A stretch of 22,841 nucleotides of DNA from Tritrichomonas musculus (taxonomy: Eukaryota; Parabasalia; Tritrichomonadida; Tritrichomonadidae): positions 1-22,841 of the forward strand of contig JAPFFF010000433.1 in the NCBI GenBank assembly GCA_039105265.1, written 5' to 3'. The position numbers and the translations under genes were made by a program. Shown here piece by piece: positions 7,951 through 16,786 of this stretch. The notes beneath the pieces were generated by a model. It saw only the letters and a program-made list of their open reading frames with translations, had not been told where the DNA came from and did not search any database. Position 1 is the stretch's first letter. Each line of letters starts with the position of its first letter.

Positions 7951-8871
7951 ATGGCAGAGGACGAACTCCCATTTTTAAATGCTCCTACATACAAATGGAT
8001 CTTTGTTGGTGGAAAAGGTGGTGTAGGTAAAACCACTACAGCATGTTCAATAGCTTGGGCATTATCACATTATCGCCAAAAAGTATTACTTGTTAGCACT
8101 GATCCAGCGAGTAATATCGGTGATACTTTTCAACAGCATTTTTCAACTGAGCCACAGCTTGTTAACGGAAGTACCAATCTATATGCAATGGAATCACCGT
8201 CTTTAGATCATGATCCAAGAACTTCAGAACAAGATGATTCAAATGGACTTGGAAAACTTCTTTCAATGCCAGGTGTCGATGAACTTCAAGTTATGTCTTC
8301 CTTATTTGATTCAATCGAACGTGACGAATTCGACGTGGTTGTCTTTGATACTGCGCCAACAGGTCATACAATGCGTCTTCTACAACTCCCATCTAATGCA
8401 AATTCGATTTTCGGTGGAATTGGATCCTTTGCGCCTGCGGCTCTTTCAACTGCTTCACAACTTTTTGGTGGAGGATCAAGAGATGATTTCCAATCTGGAT
8501 TTAGCAGAATTCAGAATCTTCTTACAAAAGTTTCACAGAGGTTGGCAAATCCTCTTGAAACTACGTTCGTTTGCGTTCTTTTACCAGAATTTTTACCATT
8601 ATACGAGACAGAAAGACTAATTCAATTTTTGAATGATAGAAACATTGAATCGCATGTTTTGGTAATTAATCAAGTTCTCGATCCAGAGAAGACAAAATTA
8701 TGTCCATTTTGCTCTAAAAGAAGCACAATGCAGCAAAAATATCTTAAAGATATTCATGAGCTATATGATGATTATAAAATAGTTGAAATCGAAATGAAAG
8801 ATAATGAAGTCAAAGGTGTCCCTAATGTAGATGAATTTTCAAAGCAATTTTCACCTTTATTCCAAGATTAA
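7951..8871 (+). CDS. GET3: Get3/TRC40 (ArsA-family) ATPase for tail-anchored proteins
   Basis: 306 residues. Get3 is a cytosolic homodimeric ATPase that carries tail-anchored membrane proteins to the ER. The deviant P-loop GGKGGVGKTT is at residues 20-29, switch I DPASN at 51-55 and switch II DTAPTGHT at 133-140. The ASNA1/Get3 stretch MRLLQLP follows at 141-147. The client-groove region (about 150-180) is hydrophobic but poor in methionine. A zinc-binding CPFC is at 251-254, the dimer-holding motif of eukaryotic Get3 that bacterial ArsA lacks. It is somewhat shorter than typical Get3 (about 340 residues), mostly in the middle helical part. The ATG is chosen because it precedes the conserved start by about 14 residues and the upstream DNA is AT spacer. 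It lies 277 bp downstream of a transposon end. Family assignment is firm. Confidence 0.95.
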   Translation: MAEDELPFLNAPTYKWIFVGGKGGVGKTTTACSIAWALSHYRQKVLLVSTDPASNIGDTFQQHFSTEPQLVNGSTNLYAMESPSLDHDPRTSEQDDSNGLGKLLSMPGVDELQVMSSLFDSIERDEFDVVVFDTAPTGHTMRLLQLPSNANSIFGGIGSFAPAALSTASQLFGGGSRDDFQSGFSRIQNLLTKVSQRLANPLETTFVCVLLPEFLPLYETERLIQFLNDRNIESHVLVINQVLDPEKTKLCPFCSKRSTMQQKYLKDIHELYDDYKIVEIEMKDNEVKGVPNVDEFSKQFSPLFQD

Positions 8872-9047
8872 TATTTATATATTATTTAGATATCTTTTAT
8901 TATTAAATTTTTGCATTTTACAATTATTTCTTTTATTATTATATAATAAAAACACGGATCTTCACATCAGAATTTTAGCTCTTTTTGGTCTTTTTTGAAA
9001 TAACGAAAATTAAAACCGTTTTTTAATCCAAATATCAAATCAAAATA

Positions 9048-9266
9048 ATGAATCCAGCTGAAATCCCCGCAAGGCAAGATCCATTAATTACATCAGCAAC
9101 AGAAGATATGACCCAAGCTCAAAAAGAAGAACTGAGATCTTATATTCAACAACATCCCGAAATTCGTTCAATTTTACAAGATTTTATCGCAAATTTGCTT
9201 GCTGATAAACCTGAAGATATACCTGAATTTGCAAACGAGTATTTTAGCAGTCTTAGAAAGGAGTAA
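9048..9266 (+). CDS. Small RIIa (dimerisation/docking) domain protein
   Basis: 72 residues. From about residue 34 to the end the sequence ILQDFIANLLADKPEDIPEF plus ANEYFSSLRKE matches the RIIa/R2D2 fold: a helix ending in PxDxxEFAxxYFxxL, as in PKA type II regulatory subunits, SPA17, ROPN1 and CABYR. In flagellates such small proteins often sit in radial spokes, the fibrous sheath or kinase-anchoring scaffolds. No cAMP-binding domain follows; the stop comes straight after the docking helix pair, so it is a stand-alone docking protein. The ATG is preceded by a short A-rich leader. It is on the same strand as Get3, 176 bp downstream. The flagellar role is inference. Confidence 0.85.
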   Translation: MNPAEIPARQDPLITSATEDMTQAQKEELRSYIQQHPEIRSILQDFIANLLADKPEDIPEFANEYFSSLRKE

Positions 9267-9532
9267 TTGTATTTGCTTATTTTAAATTACCTTTTTTATA
9301 TTTGTTGGACAATTTGTCGTTATTTCGAAGCCATTATGACCTTTTTATTATGAGATTAAAAAAATATACTTCTAATTTATTAATAGTTTTTTGTTTTATT
9401 TAAAATAAATAACATTCGTATAATATTTTATATTGTTAACAAAAAAAAAATTGGTTTTGATTATAAAATAATTGTGGCTGATAATACAAAAAGATCATTC
9501 TCCTCTTTCCGTTTCTAGTTGCTCATCTCGAT

Positions 9533-10675
9533 TTAATTCATTTCCACTTTTAACCTTTTCAATAATACTTCAGCCATTTGTCGAACAGGTTCGCTTGCAA
9601 AGTGTTTCATTGATATCAATGAGGTTTCTATTTGAAATAGGAAAAAAGGATTGATAGATTCTTCATAAAATTCATCCAGAATCTCAAGGAAAATTTTCAA
9701 AACAAGGATTCGTAGTTCATCATCTTTATCTTTTTCGCATGCTATTACATCTAGCCCTAGTTTAGCATAAAGCATTTCTTTTGAATCTTGGAGTTTTTTA
9801 TATGCTCTAGTATTTGGCTGCTTGAGAAATTGATCTATACAAACAATTGCAGGCCACATAATTTGTCGACTTAAATGTCCTTTACCTGGAAAATTACTTT
9901 TTTTAATAATTTCATCAACAATACTATCTGTAAAAGCGTCACCATAATGAGCAAGAAGAGCTAAGATTGAGTAAACTTTAACACGAATAGGATCATGTAC
10001 TGATGGAAATGCCTTTTTTTCTTCATCAGAAATTAAATGATGGATCAACTTTCTTGAAGAAATATCTGATATAATAGCAAGTGCATCATTATTCGTTGCA
10101 TAATCGCATACTACTTGATAAAGCTGAAGAACATCATCAAGGAATTCATCATTATTTTCTTTTGAAATTTCAATAAAAAATTTAACATTATCTAAAACTG
10201 CTCTACATAATTCTGGATTGTTAACTGAAAGAGCAATAACTGATTTAATAGCAAGATGTCGAAGAAATGCCGGATGATTCTGTTTATAGTTTATCAATTG
10301 TAATAATAAGGGAAAAAATTCAACAGGTTTAGCATTAAAAGCAAGAGATTGTGTTATCTGATTGAAAAGTGAATTGCCATCATTTAAATTTTGATGAAGG
10401 AGTCTAATTAAATTTGAAAACGGATCTATATTTGAGGAAGAAAATGTATATGCAATTGAATGAGCGGTATCAATAAGTGGCATTCCAAGTGGATCATTGA
10501 TAGATCCAGGATAAGGAGTAAATATCATTGTCTGTGGGAAATCTGTTGATTCTGAACGAGAAATGGTTTTTTGGTTTGACACATCAATTGGCTCTTCTGC
10601 AATAGGAACTTTTATTATTTTTTCATCTTCATCCGAATCGGAATTCTGTGTTAAATCTATAATTTCTCTACTCAT
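9533..10675 (-). CDS. Helical-repeat (ARM/HEAT-like) protein with N-terminal SUMO-interacting-like motif
   Basis: 380 residues. The N-terminus reads MSREIIDLTQNSDSDEDEK: a hydrophobic IIDL core (5-8), then T and a Ser/Asp/Glu cluster, the classic layout of a SUMO-interacting motif with a phosphorylatable acidic tail. After a polar linker (about 20-80) the remainder is a run of amphipathic helices resembling an armadillo or HEAT solenoid (for example FFPLLLQLINY, FLRHLAIKSVIALSV, VKVYSILALLAHYG). I do not recognise the family. The frame is intact with a clear ATG. The gene is convergent with the RIIa gene and a 2.2-kb spacer lies upstream. A nuclear scaffold or regulator that binds SUMOylated partners is a reasonable guess, not a finding. 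Confidence 0.75.
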   Translation of the reverse strand: MSREIIDLTQNSDSDEDEKIIKVPIAEEPIDVSNQKTISRSESTDFPQTMIFTPYPGSINDPLGMPLIDTAHSIAYTFSSSNIDPFSNLIRLLHQNLNDGNSLFNQITQSLAFNAKPVEFFPLLLQLINYKQNHPAFLRHLAIKSVIALSVNNPELCRAVLDNVKFFIEISKENNDEFLDDVLQLYQVVCDYATNNDALAIISDISSRKLIHHLISDEEKKAFPSVHDPIRVKVYSILALLAHYGDAFTDSIVDEIIKKSNFPGKGHLSRQIMWPAIVCIDQFLKQPNTRAYKKLQDSKEMLYAKLGLDVIACEKDKDDELRILVLKIFLEILDEFYEESINPFFLFQIETSLISMKHFASEPVRQMAEVLLKRLKVEMN

Positions 10676-10737
10676 TATAAAAATTTATAAATTCAAAGAG
10701 GTGCGAGAGCTGGTTGATTTCATTATTATTAAATTAT

Positions 10738-10763
10738 AAAATAATATATATATATATATATAT
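10738..10763. repeat. (TA)n microsatellite
   Basis: An uninterrupted TA run about 24 bp long in the spacer upstream of the helical-repeat gene. Confidence 0.85.
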
Positions 10764-11041
10764 CCTTCTCTATTATGATAGGATTTTAAATTATATTAGT
10801 CACTAGGAGTAAAAATATTTGTGTTTTAAAATTTTAATAAAATAAAAAATAAACCATTCAATTATAATTTTATAAATGTTGGAGAGTAATTACATTTTCT
10901 CTCTTTTAGAACACAAATAAATATTTATATATATGTAAATTACATTGTTATTTTTATTTTATTAAAAATAATTCAATAATAAAAAAAAATTAGATTTAAT
11001 TTTTCCCAAGTTGGGAATCCCAACCAAAAAAAAAACCAAAA

Positions 11042-11168
11042 TATCAAGATAAAAAGTGATGAGCTGAACATTGACTGGAATTATTGAGATGATGACTCAA
11101 ATCGTTATAATCCCAATGATGTGATACAGCTGAAAGAGATTGAAAAGTCTGATGTACAATAATAATTC
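11042..11168 (+). other. GC-richer island: decayed coding piece or small structured RNA
   Basis: About 115 bp with clearly more G and C than the surrounding spacer. Read on the + strand from 11055 it gives SDELNIDWNY, a stop, then DDDSNRYNPNDVIQLKEIEK, which looks protein-like and suggests a decayed coding scrap. The same DNA also has C/D snoRNA-like boxes: ATGATGA at 11089-11095 and CTGA at 11149-11152. These are enclosed by GAATTATTG (11078-11086), which can pair with CAATAATAATTC (11157-11168). The two readings compete and I cannot decide between them. Confidence 0.3.
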
Positions 11169-11273
11169 TTTCTTTGGAAAGATAAGATTCAGAATAATAC
11201 GATTTGAGCCATTTTTGCTATAAAATTATAGACAAAATTTTCGAAAATATCTGACCAAATATAAAATTTAAAT

Positions 11274-11726
11274 AAATATCTTGAAAACAAATAGGTTAAA
11301 ATCTCTATAAATTTTGATATCGGCATTATATTTCCTATATATTAATAAATACCATTAGTAAACCAAACTATAGGGCCATTTTTTCTAGGAGCTTTCAGAA
11401 AATTAAATTGATTTTTTTTTATCAAATTCTGGACAATATCTGAATTTTTGGATGAAAATACAATTATCCAAAGATATTAATGAATATACTACATCAGGGA
11501 CAAATTTTACTCATACTATCTCAAGATATCTTGATTTTAATTTTTAGACTAAGTTGCTGAAAACAAGTCATTAATCATATTTTTATAATTACCGCTATAT
11601 ATGTTTTATCTCTTATAATTTTTATTAAATTTTTTTAACTTTGAACCACATTTTTTTATATTTTTTGTTAAAAATTATAAATTGAGGGGAGATAATTACA
11701 ACGTGTTTTTTTTCTTCAGAATTTTT
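11274..11726 (+). repeat. Diverged 454-bp direct repeat, copy A
   Basis: It starts AAATATCTTGAAAACAAATA and ends TTTCTTCAGAATTTTT. It shares ordered landmarks with copy B (11911-12364): ATAGGGCCA plus TTTTTCTAGGA, ATATCTTGATTTTAAT, and AAATTGAGGGG near the end. All are offset by about 637 bp. No inverted ends or target duplication were seen. Confidence 0.65.
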
Positions 11727-11910
11727 AACTTACTAAAAAAAGAGCTAATTTTTAATTTATTTATATGTAAATCGCTCATAGTTATTGTTTCAAGCATAAA
11801 AATATAAAAAAAATGATTTTTTGAATAAAAAATTAATTTGTGAGAACAGAATGAAAAATTTGATTAATCATTTAAAATTTAAATTCGCAATAGTCGTTAT
11901 ATTTTTTTAT

Positions 11911-12364
11911 AAATATCTTAAAATTAAATAGGTTAAATTTAAAATAAAAAATATACATATGAATTATAATATGTATTAATATTATAATATTGATTTCAAT
12001 TAAATTTATAGGGCCAATTTTTCTAGGAATGCTTAGATTTTTAAATTTCATTTTTTTTGTTTAATATCAAACAAAACAAAAGATATATAGAGGAATTAAA
12101 ATCAGTTATCAAATGTGCATAATAAGAGTTGGATAAGCATACATTTTAATAAAAGATGGTTGAAATATCTTGATTTTAATATTTAGGCATAGTTGCATAA
12201 AATCGGGAAATGATAGTTTTTTTATATTTATCATAGTATATATTTCAATTCACTTTATTTTCATTACGATTTAACAATAAGAAACCATATTTTTTTGCAT
12301 TTTTTTATGAAAATTTGAAATTGAGGGGAATTAATTATAACGTATTTTTTCTTCAGAATTTTAT
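11911..12364 (+). repeat. Diverged 454-bp direct repeat, copy B
   Basis: Partner of 11274-11726 in the same orientation, one base longer. Landmarks are collinear, with many substitutions between them, so the duplication is old. It ends just before ATAAAATTACCCCCGGCGAG. Confidence 0.65.
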
Positions 12365-12886
12365 AAAATAAAAATAAAATTACCCCCGGCGAGCGATTCA
12401 GATTAATAAGAAAATATGTATATATACATGTTGATTATAATAAAAATACAAATAGTTATCCCTATGAAATTCACCAGAGCTCCCTATATTTTTATATTAT
12501 ATTTATTTTTTTTTTAAATACTAATATCTCTATAAATTAAAAAACTATTTTATATATTATATTAAAACTATATATATAATTTAATTTATATATAAATAAA
12601 TAATATTAAAATCAACAATATTTCAGAACTAATTAGAAATTTCCAAAATACCATTTTTTCCCACTTACTTCTGCAAACATTAAAACGACCTAATAATTAA
12701 ATATGATGTATAGCATTAGGTATGCATTATATTATATTAAAAATAGCATTGATTTGATTAACAATTTAGTGAAAAAATCCACTTTTTTAAATTAAAAAAT
12801 ACGTTATTTTTAGTTCTCGCACTTCTAAATTCAATGGGCCTTCATTTGTTAAGTAGAACAAAATTTTGTTTCAAAAATTTTTAATA

Positions 12887-13837
12887 TTATTTTCTTCTTT
12901 GTCCTTTAAGTTCTTCGATTTGTTTCCTCAGATTAGAAATTAGAGCATCTTCCTCTTTATAGTTTCCTGTTGATAAAAGAATTCGGATATTATTTTCAAG
13001 AAGTTCAATCTGGTCTAAAACATTTTCATCAAGATTTTGAGAAATGTGAGTAAAATTATCATTAACTGGTAAATTTGAATCTGAGTCTTCAATGAGCTCA
13101 GGTTCTTTTAAATAAATGACGTTTTCGTCCGTTCTCATGAAGGAAGCTTGATGTTCATCAACCCATTGTCCTGCTTCTAATAAGTATTTTCGATATTCTT
13201 CTTGAGGTGATTTTTTTGGTGGTTTTGGATGAATTAAATTTTCTCTCATTTCGCGAAGCTTTCTGAGATCTTCGTCAAGATTTAAATGTTCTTTAGCAAT
13301 TCGTTCTTTAAATAATTTCAAGCTTTCATTAAGATCATATCGAATTTCGTGCAAATTCTTTTCGTTTTCTCTTCTTTCTTGAATTTTCCTTTGTTTATTG
13401 ATAACTTTAAGATACATTGACTTATAATTAGCAAATTTATCATTTGCATTAGCTGTTTCTGCTCGAGCGTCTTGTAATCTTTGTTTAAGATCGTTAACTT
13501 GCATTTGAAGACGCAACTCAATTTCGATTTCTGATGATTCGTCGGTTTCTCGAAGTTCTATAGCTGCTTTAGATTGGCCTATTGATTTTTTCATATTTAA
13601 AATTTCATCTCGTATCTTCTTTGATTCTTCGCGAGTATGTATTATTTTGGCTTCTGTCGCAGATATTATTCCTTCTAAGCGTGTTAAAAGAGATTCGTAT
13701 TGGATGTCAACAGATTTTTTGCTACGGTCCATTTCATCACATTTCAATTTCCATGAGCGTCGAATATTGTCCATTTCTGTTCGGTTTCTTTCTTCCAGTT
13801 GTCTTGTAAATAGAGCTTTTTGGCTTTTTAGAGTCAT
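12887..13837 (-). CDS. Coiled-coil protein of unknown family
   Basis: 316 residues from the ATG at 13835-13837. A TTG four codons upstream could extend the frame but is not a credible start. Almost the whole of residues 1-200 is charged heptad-like sequence (for example KKIRDEILNMKKSIGQSKAA, then ELRLQMQVNDLKQRLQDARA), a long coiled coil. A proline/lysine break (HPKPPKKSPQEEYRKYLLEA, about 204-223) and an acidic linker follow. A second short coil ends in ISNLRKQIEELKGQRRK. No catalytic motif is visible. A structural or cytoskeletal part (centrosome, axoneme or tether) is the natural guess. It lies 143 bp downstream of the RRM gene on the same strand. Confidence 0.75.
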   Translation of the reverse strand: MTLKSQKALFTRQLEERNRTEMDNIRRSWKLKCDEMDRSKKSVDIQYESLLTRLEGIISATEAKIIHTREESKKIRDEILNMKKSIGQSKAAIELRETDESSEIEIELRLQMQVNDLKQRLQDARAETANANDKFANYKSMYLKVINKQRKIQERRENEKNLHEIRYDLNESLKLFKERIAKEHLNLDEDLRKLREMRENLIHPKPPKKSPQEEYRKYLLEAGQWVDEHQASFMRTDENVIYLKEPELIEDSDSNLPVNDNFTHISQNLDENVLDQIELLENNIRILLSTGNYKEEDALISNLRKQIEELKGQRRK

Positions 13838-13980
13838 ATTTGTAAACAAAAATTTTGAGTACGTTTACTTAAAAAAATTCAATTAAAAAACGTCGTAAAT
13901 AATTCAATAGCTTTATTTTTTATTTATTGATTTACAAACAAAAATAACTTTATAATTTATTTGCTACAGGCAGAAAATAA

Positions 13981-15084
13981 TTAATCATCATCGTCAACTT
14001 CATCATCTGATCCATCGTTTATATCATCACTGCTCAAATTATATTGGCCATAAAATGGTGATGATTTTGGAAGCCTTCTAACTTCATATTGGTTAGAAAG
14101 AGCTTGTAAAGCCTTTTTCAATGGTCCTTTTGTTGTAAAAGCTACATGTGATGTTGTTCCAGCTTGTTTGTTATCCCCATTAAATGTTGAGTTAACGCTC
14201 ACGTCGTAAACATGGCCAAACCTGCCACAAACTCCCCTCAATTTTGGTTCATCAAGATCGTCTGGAGGATTAATAAACTCAATGTAATGCTTCCCTTTAA
14301 TTGGAACAAAGTAATAAAATTCTGAAAGATCTCCAGAATATTTTAAATTAAAAGGGGAATTTGTAAAGAGGCGCCATGCATAAATCATCTTTCGGTCAAT
14401 TTTTTTTGAGTCTAATGCATCAATTGCAGCCTTTCTTTGACTTTTTGTTTCAAACGAAACAAAGCTTACAGTAGTTTTTTTGTGCACATGAGGAAGATAA
14501 AATAGCATTGATATGGATGTAACTTTTCCATAACTTTTTACAAGATTTTCTAATTGGCTCTCTTCATAATTATCTGGGAGGCCACGAATTTCAATATACT
14601 GATGGCCAGGTTCGGATAAAAATTGCTGCCATGCATACATCATTAAAAAGGGTTTACTTTGGCTCTGGATACAGTCTTCTGCTGAATCTTTTGAGAAATA
14701 TTGAACGTTTGCAATTCTTTTCTCACGATAATAAGATATATGGTGAATTGGACCGAATTTTTCAAAAAATGAATAAAGATCATCATATGAAACAGTTGGA
14801 GTAATTTTTCGAAGCAGAATTTTCCATTTTCTCATCTTTAACTTGGTTTCAGCAGACCTAAAGTACGAAACATGTAAATCATCAGACAATATTGGTTGAT
14901 GGTTAACTTTTTTAATTGATTCTAAAGAAGACTCTGGAGATGTAAAAATGATTTTAGCTTTACCAGAAAAATTGTTGAAAACTATTTCATTTATTTGTCC
15001 AAATTTGTTGAATATGTTGCTTAATATGTCCTTTGTAATGTTTTCAGTTATGTTTGTAATTGATATATCTGTATTTTGCTCCAT
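13981..15084 (-). CDS. RNA-binding protein with four RRM-like domains
   Basis: 367 residues. Four RRM-type beta-alpha-beta units are visible, at about 7-77, 88-157, 163-240 and 267-338. Each has an RNP2-like opening strand (ISITNI, ILLRKI, IEIRGL, IEFINP), a hydrophobic 'FxxFG' turn (NKFGQI, EKFGPI, KSYGKV, GRFGHV) and an RNP1-like third strand (KAKIIF, IANVQYF, VSFVSFE, HVAFTT). RNP1 is non-canonical throughout. Units 2 and 3 both end in a near-identical M(M/I)YAW(Q/R)xF, so they probably arose by internal duplication. The C-terminus is a 15-residue acidic tail (SDDINDGSDDEVDDDD). Four RRMs recall poly(A)-binding protein, but there is no MLLE domain and the RRMs are divergent. A role in mRNA or rRNA processing is inferred only from the domains. 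The start ATG is clear. Confidence 0.85.
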   Translation of the reverse strand: MEQNTDISITNITENITKDILSNIFNKFGQINEIVFNNFSGKAKIIFTSPESSLESIKKVNHQPILSDDLHVSYFRSAETKLKMRKWKILLRKITPTVSYDDLYSFFEKFGPIHHISYYREKRIANVQYFSKDSAEDCIQSQSKPFLMMYAWQQFLSEPGHQYIEIRGLPDNYEESQLENLVKSYGKVTSISMLFYLPHVHKKTTVSFVSFETKSQRKAAIDALDSKKIDRKMIYAWRLFTNSPFNLKYSGDLSEFYYFVPIKGKHYIEFINPPDDLDEPKLRGVCGRFGHVYDVSVNSTFNGDNKQAGTTSHVAFTTKGPLKKALQALSNQYEVRRLPKSSPFYGQYNLSSDDINDGSDDEVDDDD

Positions 15085-15884
15085 ATTTATTCTATAAAAA
15101 ACACTTCAAATATAAAATATTAATATCTTGATATTTAATGAAAGAATAATGTCATTTTTTTATTAAGCAGATTGAATATTTTATTTAATAAATAGAAAAA
15201 TGATGAATATCCAAAGATGAAACTTAAAAAGTATTTAATTTGAATTAAAATCTTTTCAATTTTAGAATATGTTTGTTTTGTCTTGTAATAGTATCTTTAG
15301 CATTTCATTAGAGAAATATCAAAGAATCAAGTGATTCCAAACAATTAAAGGAGTTATCATTATAAACAAACAGCGTAAACTAAAATATAGAAAGTGATAT
15401 TATATAGTCTATTGGAATAAATATTATTCATTTTTTGGAAAAATAAATAAATCCCGAATTTATTGTAAAATTATTGCAAAGAATAATTTCTTCTTATAAT
15501 GGTTTTTTTAAGAAAAGCTTACATTTTTATTGTTTGATAGTCATCATTCTCACTTTCAATTATATATGATGTTTAAATGGATATGTAAAAAAAACATATA
15601 AAATTTCAAATCAAAATATTAAATTTTGAAGTTTTAATAGCATATTGATTTGAAGTACTATAAGTGGTATAACTTATGGTATTAATTAGATATTGATAAA
15701 ATCATCAGATTAGTCAATTATGTAAATTTTTAGAATGATTAGATGAAACTTTTTAAATGTATAATACAAATATTTGAATTGGTTCATTCAATTTTGAGTA
15801 TAATGAGTTGAACTTTTTCTATAAGTTCATGAAAAAATGAGAGAAAGTATTGAAATTGCATCAAATTCAATTTTTATTAAATAT
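15085..15884. other. AT-rich spacer upstream of the RRM gene
   Basis: About 800 bp of AT-rich sequence with no open frame, RNA gene or clear repeat. It should contain the promoter of the RRM gene, but I cannot point to an element. Confidence 0.5.
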
Positions 15885-15930
15885 TAGACTACTTAGTTAA
15901 CTAAAGGTGGCCGTTAATTAACTTGTCTGA

Positions 15931-16030
15931 AAGTTCTTTACTTTATCTCAAACTTCGTAATTTCCTTTCAAACTTTCTTTTTGCTTTTCAAACTTTCTTA
16001 GTTTGTCTGAAACTTTCTTAGTTTCTCTCA
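15931..16030 (+). repeat. Subterminal CAAACTTTCTT repeat cluster
   Basis: Variants of CTCAAACTTTCTTAGTTT occur about five times in 100 bp, joined by TGTCTGAAA and TTTCTCT. Inverted counterparts (GAAAGTTTG) lie at about 16960-17015 near the other end of the element. Confidence 0.6.
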
Positions 16031-16130
16031 AACATATTTAATCAAAACTTTTTGGGAAATAATATTTTCAATAAGCTGATTATTTTTTATTCAAATTAAA
16101 AAAATTTGAATTATTATCTTTATTATTCAA

Positions 16131-16308
16131 TTCAATTTTTATTACTATATAAATAAACGTATATGAATAAACTTCAATAATTCATTATCTTTTGATGAAA
16201 TTTAAGATTTACTAGATTGCAAATATTGCAAATCAAAAGAAATAATATCTAAATTTGTTGATCAAATCAATTTCAAATAAGATATTTAACAAAAAACATA
16301 CAAAACAC
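16131..16308 (+). repeat. 178-bp direct repeat, copy 1
   Basis: By eye identical to 17463-17640 over the whole length, from TTCAATTTTTATTACTATAT to CATACAAAACAC. It ends exactly where the MITE begins. Confidence 0.85.
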
Positions 16309-16786
16309 TAGACTTGTTATTTTGAGAATCGATATCAAAAACGTCACTTTTTTACATCTGATACTCGATTATCAGTTTACAAATCAGATATCGAGATTAT
16401 CGATTATCAAGATATCAGATTTGAAATGTGATATAAAAATAATTGTAAACTTGATATCAATTACCGAGATCTCGAGATCTCAAACAGATTTATCTTTTTT
16501 TATACTTGTTATTTGTGATTTTATTATATCTAAAAATAAATAATAGAATGTATTGGTGTTTATTTTAAGATTAAAATCAAAAAATACATTCTTTTTTATG
16601 AAATATTTGAGAATGAATTACGATCATATATTTATCAAAAAGTTTAATTGAAAATTCTGATATCAAAAGCTGAGAAAAAAAATTCTCGATCTCTGAAATC
16701 GATCTCGAGAATCTGTGTATATTTATGTATCGATATCAAAAAGTCAATCAATTATCGATCTCGATAATCGGAGAATAACAAGTCTA
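16309..16786. mobile_element. 478-bp hAT-like MITE with 8-bp target duplication
   Basis: The ends are TAGACTTGTTATT (16309-16321) and AATAACAAGTCTA (16774-16786). They are flanked on both sides by CAAAACAC (16301-16308 and 16787-16794). The TAG terminus with an 8-bp duplication is the hAT pattern. The uninterrupted sequence survives at 17633-17650, where CAAAACAC runs straight into TTATC, so the insertion is directly visible. The body is crowded with GATATC, ATCGAT and GAGATC words, including a perfect 16-bp palindrome at 16466-16481. It has no coding capacity; a 73-codon frame inside it is not a credible gene. Confidence 0.85.
16466..16481. repeat. Perfect 16-bp palindrome in the MITE
   Basis: GAGATCTCGAGATCTC is its own reverse complement. 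It sits close to the middle third of the MITE and may nucleate a hairpin. Confidence 0.7.

Larger units (their letters stand above)
10676..12886. other. 2.2-kb spacer with no intact gene
   Basis: Very AT-rich. It holds a TA microsatellite (10738), a GC-richer island (11042-11160) and two diverged 454-bp direct repeats, each described separately. Apart from those I see only A/T runs and no intact gene. It lies between two genes that are both on the minus strand. Confidence 0.6.

Noticed and set aside
7941-7953. Initiator element TCAATGG overlapping the Get3 start
   Set aside because: The TCA directly abuts the ATG, leaving no leader, and the rest of the word does not fit the initiator consensus.
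8210-8620. 136-codon + strand frame overlapping Get3
   Set aside because: Shadow of the Get3 gene, whose motifs lie in the other frame; 7827-8036 on the minus strand is a shadow too.
13838-13849. Upstream extension of the coiled-coil gene by four codons
   Set aside because: The extension starts at TTG, not ATG; the ATG at 13835-13837 is preferred.
13318-13886. Several short frames within the coiled-coil gene (13318-13521 minus, 13582-13809 plus, 13647-13886 plus)
   Set aside because: Alternative frames of the coiled-coil gene without features of their own.
16322-16543. 73-codon frame inside the 478-bp MITE
   Set aside because: Built from the MITE's GATATC/ATCGAT words; it has no protein character and no conserved start context.
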